A stretch of 64,000 nt of DNA. Origin: Leifsonia xyli subsp. xyli str. CTCB07 (lineage in GTDB: Bacteria; Actinomycetota; Actinomycetes; Actinomycetales; Microbacteriaceae). The notes beneath the pieces are model-generated. The model was not told the origin of the DNA, did no database searches, and was given only the letters and a program-made list of their open reading frames with translations. The translations under genes and the position numbers were made by a program. Position 1 is the first letter of the stretch, and each line of letters begins with the position of its first letter. The stretch lies in the NCBI RefSeq assembly GCF_000007665.1, contig NC_006087.1:1240001-1304000 (forward strand). The letters run 5' to 3'. Of this stretch, positions 36,765 through 45,823 are shown one piece after another.

Positions 36765-37504
36765 CCGACTTCATCGCCGCCTTCGGCTGGCTGTTCGACC
36801 CCGCGAACACGGCGGGTCCCCGCGGCATCCCCACCCGGGCCGGCGAGCACATCCTGTATTCGCTGCTGACGCTGCTCCTCTCCGGCGCGATCGCGCTGCC
36901 CATCGGTTTCCTGATCGGGCACACCGGCCGGCTGCGGGGAGTCGCTGTCGGGTTTTCCGGCGCGCTCCGGGCGCTGCCGACGCTCGGCCTCGTCGTGTAC
37001 CTGGCGCTCCTCACTGCCAATATCTCAATCGTGCCGCCGCTGATCGCCCTCACTGTGCTGGCCATCCCTCCACTCCTTGCCGGCGCCTATTCGGGTCTGC
37101 AGGCGGTGGATCGGCGGACCATCGACGCCGCGCGCGCCGTCGGCATGACGGAGTGGCAGATCTTCTCGAAGGTCGAACTGCCGCTCTCCCTTCCGCTGGT
37201 GCTCGGCGGCATCCGGGCCGGGGCGCTGCAGGTGATCGCGACTTGGACGGTCGCGGCGATCCTGCCTGTCGGCGGCCTCGGCCGGTTCCTGTTCGATGGC
37301 CTCGCCGTGCAGAACTATCCCGAGATGCTGGGGGGCTCGATCATCGTGGTCGCGCTCGCCCTCGTGGTCGACGGGCTGTTCGCCCTCACCCAGAGAATCG
37401 TCGTCCCGCGGGGCGTCGCCGCCGGAAAGGCCCGGACCGACCGGGGGAAGGACCCGGCGCGAGCGTTCGGCATCGTCGCAGCGAGACGGCAGCAGACCCC
37501 CTGA
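36761..37504 (+). CDS. Osmoprotectant ABC transporter permease (second subunit)
   Basis: The 247-residue protein has about six membrane segments and the EAA-type loop RTIDAARAVGMTEWQIFSKVELPLSLPLVLGG (about 110-140). ALPTLGLVVYLALL is also typical of OpuC/OsmU permeases. Heterodimeric permeases are usual for this transporter type. The ATG overlaps the stop of the first permease gene. Confidence 0.88.
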   Translation: MTDFIAAFGWLFDPANTAGPRGIPTRAGEHILYSLLTLLLSGAIALPIGFLIGHTGRLRGVAVGFSGALRALPTLGLVVYLALLTANISIVPPLIALTVLAIPPLLAGAYSGLQAVDRRTIDAARAVGMTEWQIFSKVELPLSLPLVLGGIRAGALQVIATWTVAAILPVGGLGRFLFDGLAVQNYPEMLGGSIIVVALALVVDGLFALTQRIVVPRGVAAGKARTDRGKDPARAFGIVAARRQQTP

Positions 37505-37539
37505 ACCGCATGCGCCACCGTCCAAAGAGAGGTAATCAC

Positions 37540-38463
37540 ATGTTCGCATCCAAGAGAGCCCGCGCGGCGGCGGGCGTGCTCGCTGCCGGCGCACTCCTCG
37601 CGCTCAGCGCGTGCTCCGCCGGGGGCGGCGGGGCGTTCAGCTCCGGCTCCTCCTCCAGTGGCACCGTCACCATCGGTTCGGCGGCGTTCGGCGAGTCCGA
37701 GATCCTCATGCGGATCTACGGTCAGGCTCTCGCGGCCAACGGGGTGAAGGTCGCGTACAAGCCGAGCATTGGCCAGCGCGATGTCTATCTGAAGGCGCTC
37801 CAGGACGGGTCGATCGACCTTCTCCCGGAGTACAGCGGCAATCTGCTGCAGTTCTACGACAAGAACAGCACGGCGACGTCGAGCGACGATGTCTACGCTG
37901 CGCTGAAGGACGCTGTGCCGGAGGGCTTCGAGGCACTCGATCAGGCGAAGGCGCAAGACGCCGACTCCTACAACGTCACCAAGGAGTTCTCGGACAAGTA
38001 CGGCGTGACCAGCCTCGACGATCTGAAGAAGGTCACCGAGCCGCTCGCGGTCGGGGCCAACCCGGAGTTCGAGACGCGTCCCTACGGCATCCTGGGTCTC
38101 AAATCGGCCTATGGGGTCACAGCGACCCTCAAGCCGATCAGCGACTCCGGCGGTCCGCTTACGGTGGCGGCGCTGAAGAACGGCGATGTCCAGCTGGCCA
38201 ATATCTACACGGCCACACCGGCCATCAAAGACAACGACTTCGTCACCTTGAAGGACCCGAAGAATCTGATCGCCGCGCAGAACATCGTGCCGCTGATCAG
38301 CGCCAAGAAAGCCTCCGCCACGGTCAAGGAGGTGCTCAACAAGGTCTCGGCCGAACTCATCACCGATGACCTCATCGCGATGAACGGCGAGAACCAGGGC
38401 ACGAACAAGACGCAGCCCGAAGCTGTCGCTAAGAAGTGGCTGTCGGAGCACTCGATCAAGTAG
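37540..38463 (+). CDS. Osmoprotectant ABC transporter substrate-binding lipoprotein (OpuCC-like)
   Basis: The 307-residue product has a lipoprotein signal with the lipobox Leu-Ser-Ala-Cys at about residue 25 and a Gly/Ser-rich linker. The binding domain matches the QAT-type periplasmic fold: TIGSAAFGESEILMRIYGQAL, KPSIGQRDVYLKALQDGSIDLLPEYSGNLL and TKPLAVGANPEFETRPYG-like segments. It delivers glycine betaine, choline or a related compound, and the exact ligand cannot be read. The ATG at 37540 is preceded by AAAGAGAGG. Last gene of the transporter operon. Confidence 0.87.
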   Translation: MFASKRARAAAGVLAAGALLALSACSAGGGGAFSSGSSSSGTVTIGSAAFGESEILMRIYGQALAANGVKVAYKPSIGQRDVYLKALQDGSIDLLPEYSGNLLQFYDKNSTATSSDDVYAALKDAVPEGFEALDQAKAQDADSYNVTKEFSDKYGVTSLDDLKKVTEPLAVGANPEFETRPYGILGLKSAYGVTATLKPISDSGGPLTVAALKNGDVQLANIYTATPAIKDNDFVTLKDPKNLIAAQNIVPLISAKKASATVKEVLNKVSAELITDDLIAMNGENQGTNKTQPEAVAKKWLSEHSIK

Positions 38464-38476
38464 CGGATCTCCGACT

Positions 38477-38516
38477 CGGCCGGCGGCGGCTCGGGCGACA
38501 GGGTCGCCGTCGGCCG
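38477..38516. terminator. Hairpin downstream of the osmoprotectant transporter operon
   Basis: The arms CGGCCGGCGGCG and CGCCGTCGGCCG pair at 11 of 12 positions around a 16-base loop, in the 164-base gap between convergent genes. There is no T-run. It could act for both directions. Confidence 0.45.
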
Positions 38517-38627
38517 GGTGAACCTCGCACGGGGAAGCGGCTCTGCGCGTTCGCCGACGCTCGCGTGCGTAGTGCTTTCAGGCCAGCTGCCCGCCGCTGA
38601 GCAATGTGTGCGCCGGGGGAGGCTGGT

Positions 38628-39569
38628 TCAGCTGGCGAGGACGATCCCCGGCGGCACGACGACCAGCAAGACGGTGGTGGCGACCACGAGCAGGCGGACA
38701 CCGGTTCCGATCCTCTGGCGGCCGGACGTCAGGCGCTCTTCCCGGGCGGCGAGAGCAGAACGCCGCTGTTCGGGTGTGCGCGGGTCTTTCGGCGCGCCGA
38801 GCACGGTTCCCGCGGTTCCGGTCTCGTCGACGATCCGGATCGCGCCGGCCAGCGTCTCGTTCCTGGAGTGGCGTCGCGCGGTGTCGTCGGCGAGCATCTC
38901 CACCAGCAGGGCCACTGCGTCCAGGGCGCGGGTCGCGATGGGGAACCAGGGAAGGGCGCGCTTCCAGGAGCGGAAGGCGTCGAGGAGGAGGTGATGTTTC
39001 TGGCGCAGGTGCGCCTCTTCGTGAGCGATCACCGCTTCGAGCTGTTCCGGGCTGAGCAGCGCCACCATGCCCTCCGACAGCACGGTGACGCTGGGCGCAC
39101 CGGGCAGGCAGTAGGCCGCCGGCGCGGGGTGGTCGATGATGCGCGTGCGCGGCGCGTCCGGCAGCGGTGAGCTCAGCAGGCGCAGGAGCTCACGGTGCCG
39201 CTGCCGCTGATTGCGGCTGCGAACGGCAGTGAGGGCGAGGCTCAGCAGCAGCTGCGCCGTGATCAGCAGGCCTGCGCTCAGCGCGAAAGCGTGCGTGAGG
39301 CTCACTCGGGCGGGCAACGGACCGTGGAAGGCGCAGGAAGCCGCCCGGGCGATCCTGCTCCACAGGTCGTCGCCGAACGGCTCGATCCCCGCCAGTAGCA
39401 GGGAGCCGATCATGGAGATCCCGCCGGCCAGGGCGATCGACTGCCAGAGTGCGAGCGCCAGGACGGGGGCCGCAGCCGGCCACGTCGCGCGCGACAGAAG
39501 GGCCGGAGCCGGCCAGGCGAGCGCCACGGCGAGGAGGCCGAGGACGATGGCCGAGATGTCGGCGTTCAC
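38628..39569 (-). CDS. M56-family membrane metallopeptidase (BlaR1/MecR1-like)
   Basis: The 313-residue protein has about four hydrophobic segments and the zinc motif HEEAH in VIAHEEAHLRQKHH (about 177-181). It lacks the penicillin-binding sensor domain of BlaR1. In the known systems the membrane peptidase triggers cleavage of the paired BlaI repressor. Here the gene follows blaI with a 4-base gap. What the protein senses is unknown; control of the divergent cyd genes suggests a respiratory or envelope cue. Confidence 0.87.
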   Translation of the reverse strand: MNADISAIVLGLLAVALAWPAPALLSRATWPAAAPVLALALWQSIALAGGISMIGSLLLAGIEPFGDDLWSRIARAASCAFHGPLPARVSLTHAFALSAGLLITAQLLLSLALTAVRSRNQRQRHRELLRLLSSPLPDAPRTRIIDHPAPAAYCLPGAPSVTVLSEGMVALLSPEQLEAVIAHEEAHLRQKHHLLLDAFRSWKRALPWFPIATRALDAVALLVEMLADDTARRHSRNETLAGAIRIVDETGTAGTVLGAPKDPRTPEQRRSALAAREERLTSGRQRIGTGVRLLVVATTVLLVVVPPGIVLAS

Positions 39570-39573
39570 GGCT

Positions 39574-39939
39574 TCAGCCGCGTGCGGCGAGCAGTCGTCG
39601 GAGGACCTGGGCTTCCGACTCGTCCACCGATCCCACGAAGAAAGCGAGTGCCTCGGTGCGGTCCGATGAGGATTCGAGCACCTCGTGCATCAGATCGGCG
39701 ACATGGTTGGCCCGGCTCAGGCTCGCGTCATAGAGGTGTGGGCGCGCCTGGCGGTCCCGCTTCACGAAACCCTTCTGCTCCAGACGGGAGAGGACCGTGA
39801 GCACGGTCGTGAGCGCCGGGGTCTTCCCCCGCTCCCGGTTCGCCGCCAGTTTGTCGCGCAATTCGTTGGCGGTGACCGGGACGCCGTTGCTCCACAGGGC
39901 CTCCATGACGGCCCGCTCCAGTTCTCCGAGGTTTGTCAC
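39574..39939 (-). CDS. BlaI/MecI/CopY-family transcriptional repressor
   Basis: The 121-residue product has the winged helix of the family: LGELERAVMEALWSNGVPVTANELRDKLA, then TTVLTVLSRLEQKGFVKR, followed by a dimerisation tail. The GTG at 39939 matches the family N-terminus, and TACGCT ends 7 bases before it, so the transcript is probably leaderless. An open frame runs 51 codons further upstream but through the operator region. It is divergent from cydA, with two candidate operator sites between. Autorepression and repression of cydABDC are inferred. Confidence 0.9.
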   Translation of the reverse strand: MTNLGELERAVMEALWSNGVPVTANELRDKLAANRERGKTPALTTVLTVLSRLEQKGFVKRDRQARPHLYDASLSRANHVADLMHEVLESSSDRTEALAFFVGSVDESEAQVLRRLLAARG

Positions 39940-39945
39940 GGACCC

Positions 39946-39951
39946 AGCGTA
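39946..39951 (-). promoter_or_regulatory. -10 hexamer TACGCT, leaderless start of blaI
   Basis: TACGCT ends 7 bases before GTG 39939 on the minus strand. The first BlaI-like site (39972-39988) would cover the -35 region, which would allow autorepression. Confidence 0.5.
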
Positions 39952-39971
39952 ATGCGAAGAGCCGACGAGTG

Positions 39972-39988
39972 TTCTACAATCTGTATAA
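39972..39988. promoter_or_regulatory. Imperfect BlaI-type operator, site 1
   Basis: TTCTACAATCTGTATAA shares the TCTACA-N2-CTGTA core with the perfect palindrome 21 bp downstream, centre to centre about two helical turns. TATAAG within it could be a cydA -10 element. Assignment rests on similarity to the TACA/TGTA half-sites known for BlaI. Confidence 0.6.
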
Positions 39989-39992
39989 GATC

Positions 39993-40015
39993 GAATTCTA
40001 CAGTCTGTAGAATTC
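39993..40015. promoter_or_regulatory. Perfect 23-bp palindrome, BlaI-type operator, site 2
   Basis: Two 11-base arms (GAATTCTACAG and its complement) flank a single T at 40004. The TACAG/CTGTA core matches the half-site pattern of BlaI/MecI operators. It lies 19 bases before the cydA start and overlaps the candidate -10 TAGAAT (40008-40013), so a bound repressor should block cydA. Confidence 0.75.
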
Positions 40016-40033
40016 GTCTGAAAGGAAGCCCCT

Positions 40034-41446
40034 GTGAACGAATGGCTCGACCCGCTCTTGCTCTCGCGGTGGCAGTTCGGTCTCACCACCATCTACCATT
40101 TCCTGTTCGTGCCGCTCACCATCGGCCTCGTGACGGTCGTCGCCGTGTTCCAGACCGCCTGGTATCGCACGGGCAAAGTCCACTACCTGCAATTGACCCA
40201 CTTCTTCGGGAAGCTCTTCCTCATCAACTTCGCGATGGGAGTGGTGACCGGCATCGTGCAGGAGTTCCAGTTCGGGATGAACTGGTCCGACTACTCGCGC
40301 TTCGTCGGCGACATCTTCGGCGCCCCGCTCGCCCTGGAGGGTCTGCTCGCTTTCTTCCTCGAAGCGACCTTCATCGGCCTCTGGATCTTCGGCTGGGACA
40401 AACTGCCGAAGGGTCTGCACCTCGCCACGGTCTGGGTGACCGCCGCCGGCACCATCCTCTCCGCCTATTTCATCATCGCGGCCAACGCCTTCATGCAGAA
40501 TCCGGTCGGCTACCACCTCAACGAGTCCCGTGGCCGGGCGGAGCTGACGGACATCGGCGCGGTGCTGACCAACAAAGTCGCCCTCGCGGCCTTCCCGCAC
40601 ACCATCTTCGGCACGTTCATGGTCTCCGCCGGTCTGATCATCTCGGTCGCCGCCTGGCACCTCTCCCGCAACCAGCACCTCGAGTCGATGCGGCCGGCGC
40701 TCAAAGCCGGTCTGTGGCTGATGGTCGGCGCGAGCATCAGCACCGTGATCTCCGGCGACCAGCTGGGCCTCGCTATGGTGCAGACGCAGCCCATGAAGAT
40801 GGCGGCGGCGGAGGCGCTGTACAAAACCTCGACGGGCGCGGACGCATCGTTCTCCATTTTCACGCTCGGGACACCGGACGGCGTGCATGAGCTGTTCAGC
40901 ATCCGCGTGCCGTACCTGCTGTCGTTCCTCTCCACGCACACACTGGACGGAACGGTCGAGGGCATCGATGACCTTCAGGCGCAGTACGCACAGCTCTACG
41001 GACCGGGCGACTACACCCCGATCGTCTGGATCACCTACTGGTCGTTCCGCTGGATGATCGGCCTCGGGATGCTGCATGCGCTGGTCGCAGTCGCCGGCCT
41101 GTGGCTGACCAGGAAGGGCCGGACGCCGCAGCATGTGTGGCAGTGGAAGATCGCCATCTGGGCGATGCCGCTCTCCCTCCTGGCGATGGTCGTCGGCTGG
41201 GTCTTCACCGAGATGGGCCGGCAGCCGTGGATCGTCTTCAGCCTGATGAAGACGGCGGACGGGGTCTCGACCGGCACGACCGGCCTGGACGTCCTCCTCT
41301 CGCTTCTGGCCTTCACCGCGGTCTACGGCGCCCTCACCGTGGTCGAGTTCACCCTCATCAAACGCGCGGCCCAGAAGGGACCCGCCCCCGCCGAAGACCA
41401 CCTCGACGACGAGGGTCGGCACGTCCCGGTCGCGACGGTCTACTAG
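40034..41446 (+). CDS. cydA: Cytochrome bd oxidase subunit I
   Basis: The 470-residue, roughly nine-helix subunit oxidises quinol and holds hemes b558, b595 and d. The heme ligand His is in TTIYHFLFVPLTIG (about residue 19), acidic residues of the heme core are in ALEGLLAFFLEATFIGLWIFGWD, and the second His region is near AAFPHTIFGTFM. The Q-loop is of the short type usual in Actinobacteria. GAAAGGAAG precedes the GTG at 40034. First gene of cydABDC, and the palindromic BlaI-like site sits over its promoter. Confidence 0.97.
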   Translation: MNEWLDPLLLSRWQFGLTTIYHFLFVPLTIGLVTVVAVFQTAWYRTGKVHYLQLTHFFGKLFLINFAMGVVTGIVQEFQFGMNWSDYSRFVGDIFGAPLALEGLLAFFLEATFIGLWIFGWDKLPKGLHLATVWVTAAGTILSAYFIIAANAFMQNPVGYHLNESRGRAELTDIGAVLTNKVALAAFPHTIFGTFMVSAGLIISVAAWHLSRNQHLESMRPALKAGLWLMVGASISTVISGDQLGLAMVQTQPMKMAAAEALYKTSTGADASFSIFTLGTPDGVHELFSIRVPYLLSFLSTHTLDGTVEGIDDLQAQYAQLYGPGDYTPIVWITYWSFRWMIGLGMLHALVAVAGLWLTRKGRTPQHVWQWKIAIWAMPLSLLAMVVGWVFTEMGRQPWIVFSLMKTADGVSTGTTGLDVLLSLLAFTAVYGALTVVEFTLIKRAAQKGPAPAEDHLDDEGRHVPVATVY

Positions 41447-41459
41447 GAGAAGAAGCACA

Positions 41460-42479
41460 ATGGATCTCGCCGTTCTCTGGTTCCTCATCGTCGCCTTCTT
41501 CTTCGTCGGCTACTTCGTGCTCGACGGCTTCGACTTCGGTGTCGGGATGGCGCTGCCCTTCCTCGGCAGCGACGAGGTGGACCGCCGCGTCATGATCAAC
41601 ACCATCGGCCCGGTCTGGGACCTGAACGAGACCTGGCTGATCGTCGCCGGCGCGGCTTTGTTCGCCGCTTTTCCCGAGTGGTACGCGTCGCTGTTCAGCG
41701 GCTTCTACCTGGCGCTGCTGCTCATCCTGCTCGCGCTCATCCTGCGCGGTGTCTCCTTCGAGTACCGGCACCAGCGCCCCGGCAGCCGCTGGAAGAGGTG
41801 GTTTGACGGGATGATCGTGGTCGGCTCGGCCGTCCCCGCCCTGCTCTGGGGCGTGGCCTTCGCGAACATCGTCCAGGGTGTCGCGCTGGACGCCGGCCAC
41901 AACTACACGGGCACCCTGTTCGACCTCCTCAATATCTACGGGCTGCTCGGCGGCCTGACCACCCTGCTGCTCTTCTTCACCCACGGCGCCGTCTTCATCT
42001 CGCTGAAGACCGAGGGGGACATCCGGGAGCGGGCGCGCAGACTGGCCGTGACCTCCGGCGCCCTCACCATCGCGGTCGCGGCAGCGTTCCTGATCTGGAC
42101 AGCGATCGCCCACTTCTCGGTGGTGTTCGTGATCGTCGCCGCGCTCGCCGCCGTCGCCCTCATCGCCTCCTGGCTGTTCACTCTCCGCGGGGCCGAGGGC
42201 TGGTCGTTCGCCTTCATGGCACTGACGATCGCGCTGGCCGTCACCGCGCTGTTCACCGCGCTGTTCCCGAACGTTCTGCCATCGGCGCCGAACCCGGAGA
42301 ACAGCCTCACGATCGCCAACGCCTCCAGCACCGACGCAACGCTCACCGTCATGACGTGGGTCGCTGCGTTCTCGCTGCCGCTCGTCCTGCTCTACCAGGG
42401 CTGGACCTACTGGATCTTCCGCAAGCGCGTCAGCCGGGCTCACATCCCGGAAGAGCCGTCGGAACCGGTGGCCGTGTAG
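41460..42479 (+). CDS. cydB: Cytochrome bd oxidase subunit II
   Basis: The 339-residue membrane subunit has eight or so hydrophobic segments. It opens WFLIVAFFFVGYFVLDGFDFGVGM and contains GPVWDLNETWLIVAGAALFAAFPEWYA, both diagnostic of CydB. It forms the oxidase with CydA and helps conduct protons to the active site. AGGAGAAGAA precedes the ATG, 14 bases after the cydA stop. The cydD GTG follows one base after its stop. Confidence 0.96.
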   Translation: MDLAVLWFLIVAFFFVGYFVLDGFDFGVGMALPFLGSDEVDRRVMINTIGPVWDLNETWLIVAGAALFAAFPEWYASLFSGFYLALLLILLALILRGVSFEYRHQRPGSRWKRWFDGMIVVGSAVPALLWGVAFANIVQGVALDAGHNYTGTLFDLLNIYGLLGGLTTLLLFFTHGAVFISLKTEGDIRERARRLAVTSGALTIAVAAAFLIWTAIAHFSVVFVIVAALAAVALIASWLFTLRGAEGWSFAFMALTIALAVTALFTALFPNVLPSAPNPENSLTIANASSTDATLTVMTWVAAFSLPLVLLYQGWTYWIFRKRVSRAHIPEEPSEPVAV

Positions 42480-42480
42480 C

Positions 42481-44106
42481 GTGCGTCCCCTCGATCCCCG
42501 CTTGCTCCGCTACGCCTCCGCGGCGCGCACGGCCCTCACCGTGGGCGGTCTCCTCGCGCTGGCGCAGACCATCGCTGCTGTGGCGTTCGCCTGGCTGGTC
42601 ACCCAGCTCGTCGTCCGCGCCATCGCGGGAGCGCCGACCGCGGAGCTCAGCCCGCTCTTCGCGACGCTCGCGCTGGCGGTGATCGGCCGCGCCGCTCTGC
42701 TCTGGCTGTCCGAAGCCGCCTCCACGCGAGGGGGCGCGACGGTCGTCGGACAGCTGCGAGACAGGCTCATGACTGCCGTCGGCGAGCAGGGACCGGGAGG
42801 GGTGGCCGGGCGCAACAGCGCGGATGTCGCCCTCATCGCCGGGCGGGGGATGGAGGCGCTCGACGGTTACTTCGCCAAATACCTCCCGCAGCTCATCCTC
42901 ACCGTCATCGCGACTCCAACCCTGGTGTTCGTGATCGGCTGGCAGGACCTCACGAGCGGCATCGTCCTCGTCTGCACGCTCCCGCTCGTCCCGATCTTCA
43001 TGGTGCTCGTCGGCTGGGCGACGCAGGCCGCGCAGAAGAAGCAGTGGGATGCGCTGTCCCGGCTCTCCCGCGGATTCCTCGAGGTCGTCGAGGGGCTCTC
43101 GACCCTCAAACTCTTCGGCCGTCAGCACAGGCAGACCGGCCGCATCCTGACAGTCTCGGATGAGTACCGCGAGCGGACCATGCGCGTTCTGCGCATGTCG
43201 TTCCTCTCGGGCTTCGTCCTCGAGCTGGCCGCCAGTCTCTCCGTCGCCCTCATCGCCGTGACGATCGGCCTGCGGCTCCTCGACGGTTCGCTCGACCTCT
43301 CGACGGGGCTGTTCGTGCTGCTTCTCGCCCCGGAGGCGTACCTGCCGCTGCGGAATGTCGGCGCCAGCTACCACGCGGCGACAGAGGGGATCGAAGCGGC
43401 CGCCGCTGCCTTCGCGATCCTCGATGCGACGCGGGAGACCGGGGGCGAAGCGCCATCCGGCTCGCCCGTCGCCGGTCTGGAATTCCGGGAAGTCAGCGTG
43501 GCCTACGAGGGCCGGACGGTCATCGGCCCGTTCTCCGCCCTTGTGCAGCCGGGCACGCTGGCCGTGCTGAGCGCACCGAGCGGCGCGGGCAAGTCGAGTC
43601 TTCTGGCCGCGGCGCTCGGTTTCGTCCCGCACAGCGGCTCGATCGCTGTGGCCGGGCGAGCAGACGCTGCGGGACGGAGGGACGGCATCGCGTGGGCGAG
43701 TCAGCTTCCGGGGCTCTTCGCCGGGACGATCACGGAGAACGTCGCGCTCGGAGCACCGGTGGCGGACCCGGACGCGATCGCCCGGGCGCTCGCCGACGCG
43801 GCGGCGGACGAGCTCGACCCGGAGCTGATCGTCGGGCCCGGCGGAGCCGGGCTCTCCGGCGGGCAAGCCCAGCGCGTCGCCATCGCCCGCGCGCTCTACC
43901 GGTTGCGCACGCGCTTGCTCCCGGTGCTGCTGCTGGACGAGCCGACCTCCGCGCTCGACGCCGGCACCGAGCAGCGCCTCGTGTACACGCTGCGCCGGTT
44001 CGCGGCAGACGGCGTGGCCGTGCTCATCGTGAGTCACCGGAAGGCTCTGGCACACGCGGCCGACCTCGTGCTGGGACCGGGGGAGGCCGTCGATGTCTGT
44101 CGCTGA
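42481..44106 (+). CDS. cydD: ABC exporter subunit CydD (cytochrome bd assembly)
   Basis: The 541-residue fused membrane and ATPase protein has about six membrane segments to residue ~300, then the nucleotide-binding domain with Walker A APSGAGKSS (about 364), signature LSGGQAQRVAIARAL and Walker B LLLDEPTSALD. With CydC it exports glutathione or cysteine-type thiols in E. coli and is needed for cytochrome bd maturation. As actinobacteria lack glutathione, the thiol or heme-related substrate here is open. It overlaps cydC by 14 bases. Confidence 0.9.
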   Translation: MRPLDPRLLRYASAARTALTVGGLLALAQTIAAVAFAWLVTQLVVRAIAGAPTAELSPLFATLALAVIGRAALLWLSEAASTRGGATVVGQLRDRLMTAVGEQGPGGVAGRNSADVALIAGRGMEALDGYFAKYLPQLILTVIATPTLVFVIGWQDLTSGIVLVCTLPLVPIFMVLVGWATQAAQKKQWDALSRLSRGFLEVVEGLSTLKLFGRQHRQTGRILTVSDEYRERTMRVLRMSFLSGFVLELAASLSVALIAVTIGLRLLDGSLDLSTGLFVLLLAPEAYLPLRNVGASYHAATEGIEAAAAAFAILDATRETGGEAPSGSPVAGLEFREVSVAYEGRTVIGPFSALVQPGTLAVLSAPSGAGKSSLLAAALGFVPHSGSIAVAGRADAAGRRDGIAWASQLPGLFAGTITENVALGAPVADPDAIARALADAAADELDPELIVGPGGAGLSGGQAQRVAIARALYRLRTRLLPVLLLDEPTSALDAGTEQRLVYTLRRFAADGVAVLIVSHRKALAHAADLVLGPGEAVDVCR

Positions 44107-45820
44107 CCCGGAGCAGCGCACGCCATCCCGCGCGGACATCCGCCGCATTCTGCGCCTCGCACTGCCTCCGGGCCGCCGGCTCGCGGTGGCGATCGCGTTC
44201 GGCGCGCTCAGCGGCGGCAGCGCTGTCGCCCTCCTTGCCGTCTCCGCGTGGCTGATCGCCCGCGCCGCCGAGCAACCGGCCCTGATGTACCTCTCGGCGG
44301 CGGCGGTCGGGGTGCGGGCGTTCGCGCTCGGCCGCGCGTTCTTCCGCTACCTCGAACGGCTGGCCGGCCATGACGCGGCGTTCCGCCGGCTCGGTGGTGT
44401 GCGTGCGGACATGTTCGCCCGCCTGGTCCCTCTCGCCCCCGATGGTCTGGGGAGAGCGGGTCACGGGCTGGGCGAAGCGGGCGGCGGGGACCTGCTGGCG
44501 CGCTTCGCTGACGATGTGGACGATCTGCAGGACTACACGCTCCGTGTGGTGCAGCCGCTCATCACGGCCGTACTGGTCGTCCTGCTGAGCGTCGCCGCCG
44601 CCTTCTGGCTGCTCTCCGGGGCTGGGCTCGCACTCGTGGCGACGCTCGCCGCCGCCTTCCTGGTCGGCGCGTTGGTGAACCGCTGGGCAGCGGGCAGCGC
44701 GGAGCGCCGGATCGCCCTGCTCCGGGCGAGCCTGGCCGACAGCATCCTGGATCTCGTCCGCAGTCTCGACACGCTGATCGCCTATGGGGCGCTGCCGGCC
44801 GCGCAGAAGCGAGTGAGCATCGCGAGCGCGGAGCTGATCCGTGTCGTCCGCCGTCGCGCGACCGGGCTCGGCCTGACAGCGGGCGCGGTGTCGCTGTTTG
44901 CGGGTGTAGCGACCGCGCTCGGGCTCGCGGCCGGTGTCCCCGCCCTCTCGGCCGGACGCCTAGACGGGCCGACGCTCGCTGTCCTCGCGCTGCTGCCGCT
45001 CGCGGTCTTCGAAGCGTTCGGCGCCCTCCCACTCGCCCTCGGTGCGTGGCGACGTGTCCGCACAAGCGCCGAGCGCATCGCGGCGACGGCCCCCGACGCG
45101 CTCCCCGCCGGCATCCCCGTCGATGCCGCCGATGCGGTGTCTCTCGTCTGCAGGGGTGTCCCGCAGCTGTGTCTCTCCCGGGCGAGCGCTCACTGGCCGG
45201 GCGCATCCGCGCCGGTGCTCCGCGGTGTGGAGCTCACCCTCGAACCCGGAGAGCGGGTGCTTTTGAGCGGGGCGACCGGCGCGGGCAAGACCGCGCTCGC
45301 GCACGCGCTCACCCGCCTCATCGACCTCGACGGCCAATACACCATCGACGGCGTAGACGTGTGCTCGGTCCGCCAGGACGACGTTCGCGCGATCGTGGGG
45401 CTGTGCGAGCAGCGTCCCCATCTCTTCGACGCCGACCTGCGCCAGAATCTGCTGTTCGCGCGCGAGACCGCGACGGACGAGGAACTGCTGGCCGTGCTGG
45501 AACGGGTTCGCCTCGGCGAATGGGCGCGTGAGCGCGGGGGACTCGGCACGCCGATGGGGGAGCGCGGCGCGCTCGTCTCCGGCGGCCAGGCCCAGCGGAT
45601 CGCGCTGGCCCGGGCGCTGCTGGCGGACTTCCCGGTGCTGATCGTGGACGAGCCGACCGCCAATGTGGACGCCGCCGTCGGCTCGCAGATCGTCCACGAC
45701 ATCCTGAGCACGGCCGCAGAGGACGGCCGGACCGTGTTGCTGATCTCGCACAGCGAGGTGCCCCCGGCACTCGTGACAAGGAAGCTCCGGATGGCCGGCG
45801 GGGTGGTGCTCGACAGCTAG
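44093..45820 (+). CDS. cydC: ABC exporter subunit CydC (cytochrome bd assembly)
   Basis: The 575-residue partner of CydD has the same layout: membrane domain to ~330 (including FARLAG-like EYRFLERLAGHDAAFR region), then the ATPase domain with Walker A LSGATGAGKTALA (about 392), signature VSGGQAQRIALARALL and Walker B VLIVDEPTANVD. The ATG at 44093 lies inside the end of cydD. Last gene of the cyd operon, converging on pabC with only 3 bases between the stops. Confidence 0.9.
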   Translation: MSVADPEQRTPSRADIRRILRLALPPGRRLAVAIAFGALSGGSAVALLAVSAWLIARAAEQPALMYLSAAAVGVRAFALGRAFFRYLERLAGHDAAFRRLGGVRADMFARLVPLAPDGLGRAGHGLGEAGGGDLLARFADDVDDLQDYTLRVVQPLITAVLVVLLSVAAAFWLLSGAGLALVATLAAAFLVGALVNRWAAGSAERRIALLRASLADSILDLVRSLDTLIAYGALPAAQKRVSIASAELIRVVRRRATGLGLTAGAVSLFAGVATALGLAAGVPALSAGRLDGPTLAVLALLPLAVFEAFGALPLALGAWRRVRTSAERIAATAPDALPAGIPVDAADAVSLVCRGVPQLCLSRASAHWPGASAPVLRGVELTLEPGERVLLSGATGAGKTALAHALTRLIDLDGQYTIDGVDVCSVRQDDVRAIVGLCEQRPHLFDADLRQNLLFARETATDEELLAVLERVRLGEWARERGGLGTPMGERGALVSGGQAQRIALARALLADFPVLIVDEPTANVDAAVGSQIVHDILSTAAEDGRTVLLISHSEVPPALVTRKLRMAGGVVLDS

Positions 45821-45823
45821 CTG

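Noticed and set aside
38628..39939. Beta-lactam resistance regulator pair
   Set aside because: The M56 protein lacks a penicillin-binding domain and no beta-lactamase is nearby; the operators lie at cydA instead.
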